A stretch of 43,914 nt of DNA, from assembly GCA_944390945.1 (NCBI GenBank), contig CALXRV010000036.1:1-43914 (forward strand). The letters run 5' to 3'. Below are positions 43,541 to 43,914 of this stretch, in pieces; positions within the stretch are counted from its first letter, which is position 1, and each line of letters begins with the position of its first letter. The notes below the pieces were generated by a model. That model searched no databases. It was given only the letters and a program-made list of their open reading frames with translations, and had not been told where the DNA came from. The translations under genes were made by a program, and so were the position numbers. Source of the stretch: an uncultured Clostridia bacterium (GTDB taxonomy: Bacteria > Bacillota > Dehalobacteriia > UBA4068).

Positions 43541-43572
43541 CAAAAGCCGGCTGTAAGAACAGCCGGCTTTTG
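43541..43572. terminator. Symmetrical hairpin, possible bidirectional terminator
   Basis: A perfect 14-bp inverted repeat (CAAAAGCCGGCTGT, loop AAGA) has the GGCTTTTG edge on both strands, like the T run of a short terminator. No expressed gene is evident on either side, apart from what the orphan promoter may transcribe. Confidence 0.5.
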
Positions 43573-43736
43573 CGCGCTTCTGCCTCTTCCTGCCAGGGGA
43601 AAACATCCGTCCTGCAGCAGCATGCTGTGCAGCTACTGCAGTATCCTGTCCGGAGAAGGGAGACCGGGAGACCAGATACCCCGCCATGTTGTCGTCAATG
43701 CCTGTAGTCGTGCGCAATCTCCCCCTGCAGCCAGAC

Positions 43737-43768
43737 AAAAAAGGCCGCCTTCAGCGGCAGCCTTTTTT
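43737..43768 (-). terminator. Intrinsic terminator after dnaJ
   Basis: On the minus strand AAAAAAGGCTGCC pairs with GGCGGCCTTTTTT (one U-G pair) around the loop GCTGAA, 27 bases after the dnaJ stop. The A/T flanks make it usable in both directions. Confidence 0.85.
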
Positions 43769-43794
43769 CACCATGACGCTGTCATGCCGGCATA

Positions 43795-43914
43795 TTATTT
43801 TTCCTTGAAGATCTTGCCGAAAAATCCTTTGCGTTCTTCGCTTTCATGCTGCGCGGTACAGGAGGCATCCAGTTTACGCAATAGTTCTTTCTGCTCCTCG
43901 CTAAGACGGGTCGG
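43795..43914 (-). CDS. dnaJ: Chaperone DnaJ, C-terminal end only
   Basis: Only the last 39 residues are inside the window. LSEEQKELLRKLDASCTAQ followed by KGFFGKIFKEK matches the C-terminus of DnaJ, where a conserved L-xx-xQ-xxLL helix leads to a FF-x-K-(I/V) tail. DnaJ is the Hsp40 partner of DnaK. The J-domain, zinc-binding and most substrate-binding parts lie past the right edge. The stop is at 43795-43797 and a terminator follows. Confidence 0.85.
   Translation of the reverse strand, partial: PTRLSEEQKELLRKLDASCTAQHESEERKGFFGKIFKEK

Overview
The window looks like chromosomal DNA of an anaerobic, endospore-forming member of the Bacillota, most likely in or near the Clostridia. The evidence is a YunB-type sporulation protein, a DUF1540 protein, a GlgC/GlgD pair of ADP-glucose pyrophosphorylases, strong AGGAGG-type ribosome binding sites, sigma-A-type promoters and many tightly packed operons. 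I did not try to name a species. Nearly every gene is on the minus strand. The only confident plus-strand genes are four small ones at 5131, 14499, 17344 and 17586.

Layout, left to right. (1) 1-4996: a minus-strand methylmalonyl-CoA mutase operon. Transcription runs from a clear promoter at 4968-4996 through mutA (small subunit) and mutB (large subunit), then a strong intrinsic terminator, then meaB, which is cut by the window edge. (2) 5068-7292: a plus-strand gene for a degenerate GIY-YIG-like protein, convergent with a PadR regulator/DUF4097 membrane protein pair whose promoter overlaps an inverted repeat. (3) 7337-10594: a four-gene minus-strand run. A COG1900/DUF39 homocysteine-biosynthesis protein, a NIL-domain 2[4Fe-4S] ferredoxin and a UPF0280/COG2122 protein overlap one another and are followed by yebC. 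The run ends in a terminator fused to an 11-bp tandem-repeat array. (4) 10659-14362: a class A penicillin-binding protein with a C-terminal fibronectin type III domain, and yunB. (5) 14499-19763: an HD-domain protein, a dihydrolipoyl dehydrogenase overlapping endonuclease III, a 63-aa membrane protein, a UPF0173 metallo-hydrolase, a DUF1540 protein and a 2-hydroxyacid dehydrogenase.

(6) 19811-33328: a complete glycogen cluster in the order malQ, pgi, glgB, glgC, glgD, glgA, glgP and a GH13 alpha-glycosidase. Several neighbouring genes overlap. It encodes ADP-glucose formation, chain elongation, branching, phosphorolysis, maltodextrin processing and the link to glycolysis. Promoters are visible before malQ and inside the cluster before glgP. 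(7) 33354-36122: folD and fhs, two one-carbon (tetrahydrofolate) genes. (8) 36137-42789: a full phosphate-starvation unit, pstS-pstC-pstA-pstB-phoU-phoB-phoR. The two lobe signatures of PstS are in swapped order. (9) 42790-43794: about 1 kb without a convincing gene. It contains a plus-strand promoter with a perfect 12-bp inverted repeat at its start point, a possible decayed RHS-type fragment and two hairpins. (10) 43795-43914: the C-terminus of dnaJ, cut by the window edge.

Most of the window is ordinary housekeeping and central metabolism. The items most worth a second look are the permuted PstS, the compact homocysteine-from-sulfide gene trio in a bacterium, a cysteine cluster in the linker of the mutase small subunit, the promoter/operator without a gene at about 43.0 kb, and the repeat array at the yebC terminator. 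No rRNA, tRNA, CRISPR array, phage or insertion sequence was recognised.
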